From: RUG721 sp040307385
GTDB taxonomy: Bacteria > Actinomycetota > Coriobacteriia > Coriobacteriales > Atopobiaceae
Assembly (NCBI GenBank): GCA_040307385.1
Contig: JAWRJQ010000074.1
Span: 1-20,091 of the forward strand
Reading direction: 5' to 3'
DNA length: 20,091 nucleotides
The notes beneath the pieces were generated by a model. The model was not told the origin of the DNA. It made no database searches and saw only the letters and a program-made list of their open reading frames with translations. The position numbers were made by a program, and so were the translations under genes. Shown in pieces: positions 19,272 through 20,091 of the stretch (position 1 is the stretch's first letter; each line of letters starts with the position of its first letter).

Positions 19272-20091
19272 CTAGGAGCCGCTCTGCGCCTTGGCCTTCC
19301 CCGCCTTGGCCTTCGAACCGAAGACGAAGAGGATGATGAAGCCGACGACAACCCAGGCGAGCGTGATGGTCCACTCGATGGTGTTGAGGGCGGCGGGGCT
19401 GAAGGGCATGACCATGAGGCCGATGATGATGAGCCCTGCGAGGATCGCGGCCCCGATGCCCGCGATGCCGCCGTTGACCTTGTACGGGCGCGGAAGCTCG
19501 GGCTCGGTTTTGCGGAGCTTGAGGCAGGAGAGCGCCGCCATGGTGCAGGCGAAGATGAAGCCGAGCGACGCGACGTTGGTCAGGGGCACCAGCATGTTGC
19601 GCCCGAGGAAGGGACCGACGAGCGTGAGGATCGCGAGCACGATGTTGGCCTTCTTGGGCGCACCGGACGCGGGATCGATCTCGGCGAACGACTCGGGCAG
19701 CATCTTCTTGCGTCCGAGGGCCAGCATCAGGCGGGTCGAGGCGCCGAAGAACGCGTTCATGGGGCCGAGCGGGCCGAGCGTGGCGATGATGAGCATCGCG
19801 ATGTAGAAGAACAGGTTGATGCGCTCGAGAATCGCCAGGGCCGGAACGGCGGGTACGACGAACTCGTGCCAATCGGTGATGGTGCCGAAGGCGTAGATGC
19901 AGATCAGGTAGAACGCGCCGGACGCGAGAAGGGCGAGCGCCGGGATGATGCCGAATTTCTTCCAGTTGAGCCCCTCGGAGGCCTCCTCGGCCTGCTGGGG
20001 GATGGTGTCGAACCCGGCGTAGAAGAACGGGGTCATGACGAGCACGGCCATGATGCCGCCGACGAGGCCCGTCGCCTCGGTGGTGCCGCCC
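19272..20091 (-). CDS. APC-superfamily amino-acid permease, C-terminal part
   Basis: This is the last 272 or so residues of an amino acid-polyamine-organocation transporter in the cytoplasmic membrane. The N-terminal part, including the start, lies beyond the right edge. TPFFYAGFDTIPQQAEEA matches the conserved helix 6 region. ALGRKKMLPESFAEID matches the family's R-D/G-x-LP loop after helix 8, and LRKTEPELPRPYKV matches the LRRTxPDLPRPFRVP loop. About six or seven hydrophobic segments remain. The end is basic and Ala/Lys-rich (SKAKAGKAKAQSGS). The substrate is not predictable. The amidohydrolase gene follows on the same strand. Confidence 0.92.
   Translation of the reverse strand, partial: GGTTEATGLVGGIMAVLVMTPFFYAGFDTIPQQAEEASEGLNWKKFGIIPALALLASGAFYLICIYAFGTITDWHEFVVPAVPALAILERINLFFYIAMLIIATLGPLGPMNAFFGASTRLMLALGRKKMLPESFAEIDPASGAPKKANIVLAILTLVGPFLGRNMLVPLTNVASLGFIFACTMAALSCLKLRKTEPELPRPYKVNGGIAGIGAAILAGLIIIGLMVMPFSPAALNTIEWTITLAWVVVGFIILFVFGSKAKAGKAKAQSGS

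Overview
All recognisable genes in this window lie on the minus strand, so transcription runs from high to low coordinates. The DNA is GC-rich outside the rRNA spacers. The 16S sequence, the absence of a large 23S domain III insertion, the atp operon leading into murA, and the divergent ATP synthase subunits all suggest an anaerobic actinobacterium of class Coriobacteriia, probably family Eggerthellaceae. This is judged by eye; no database was searched.

Reading in the direction of transcription: (1) 20091-17933 holds the 3' part of an APC-superfamily amino-acid permease, then a complete metal-dependent amidohydrolase, closed by a strong hairpin. (2) 17800-10600 is a complete F-type ATP synthase operon in the order atpI-like, a (atpB), c (atpE), b (atpF), delta (atpH), alpha (atpA), gamma (atpG), beta (atpD), epsilon (atpC). 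Most junctions overlap or are a few bases long, but atpE is flanked on both sides by spacers that can form hairpins. (3) 10480-5034 is a cell-envelope cluster: murA, a LytR-CpsA-Psr (LCP) glycopolymer transferase with an acidic repeat tail, a DtxR/MntR-type metalloregulator, galU and an atypical phosphohexomutase. (4) 4600-1 is an rRNA operon: promoter, leader, 16S, a spacer without tRNA, and 23S, which runs off the left edge.

The envelope cluster is functionally coherent. MurA commits UDP-GlcNAc to peptidoglycan, the phosphohexomutase and GalU would supply hexose-1-phosphate and UDP-glucose for surface polymers, and the LCP protein would attach such polymers to the wall. A metal-sensing repressor inside this cluster is the odd member and may tie envelope sugar supply to metal status.

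No mobile element, CRISPR array, phage or defence system was seen, and nothing that amounts to a new system. The points most worth a second look are: a c-subunit of only 64 residues with a TTG start; a phosphohexomutase whose catalytic loop reads TASERS instead of TASHNP; a near-perfect 25-bp complementary pair that closes the whole 16S precursor; dyad structures around the rrn and murA promoters; and a repeated CTTATTCCT element in the intergenic region between the envelope cluster and the rRNA operon.
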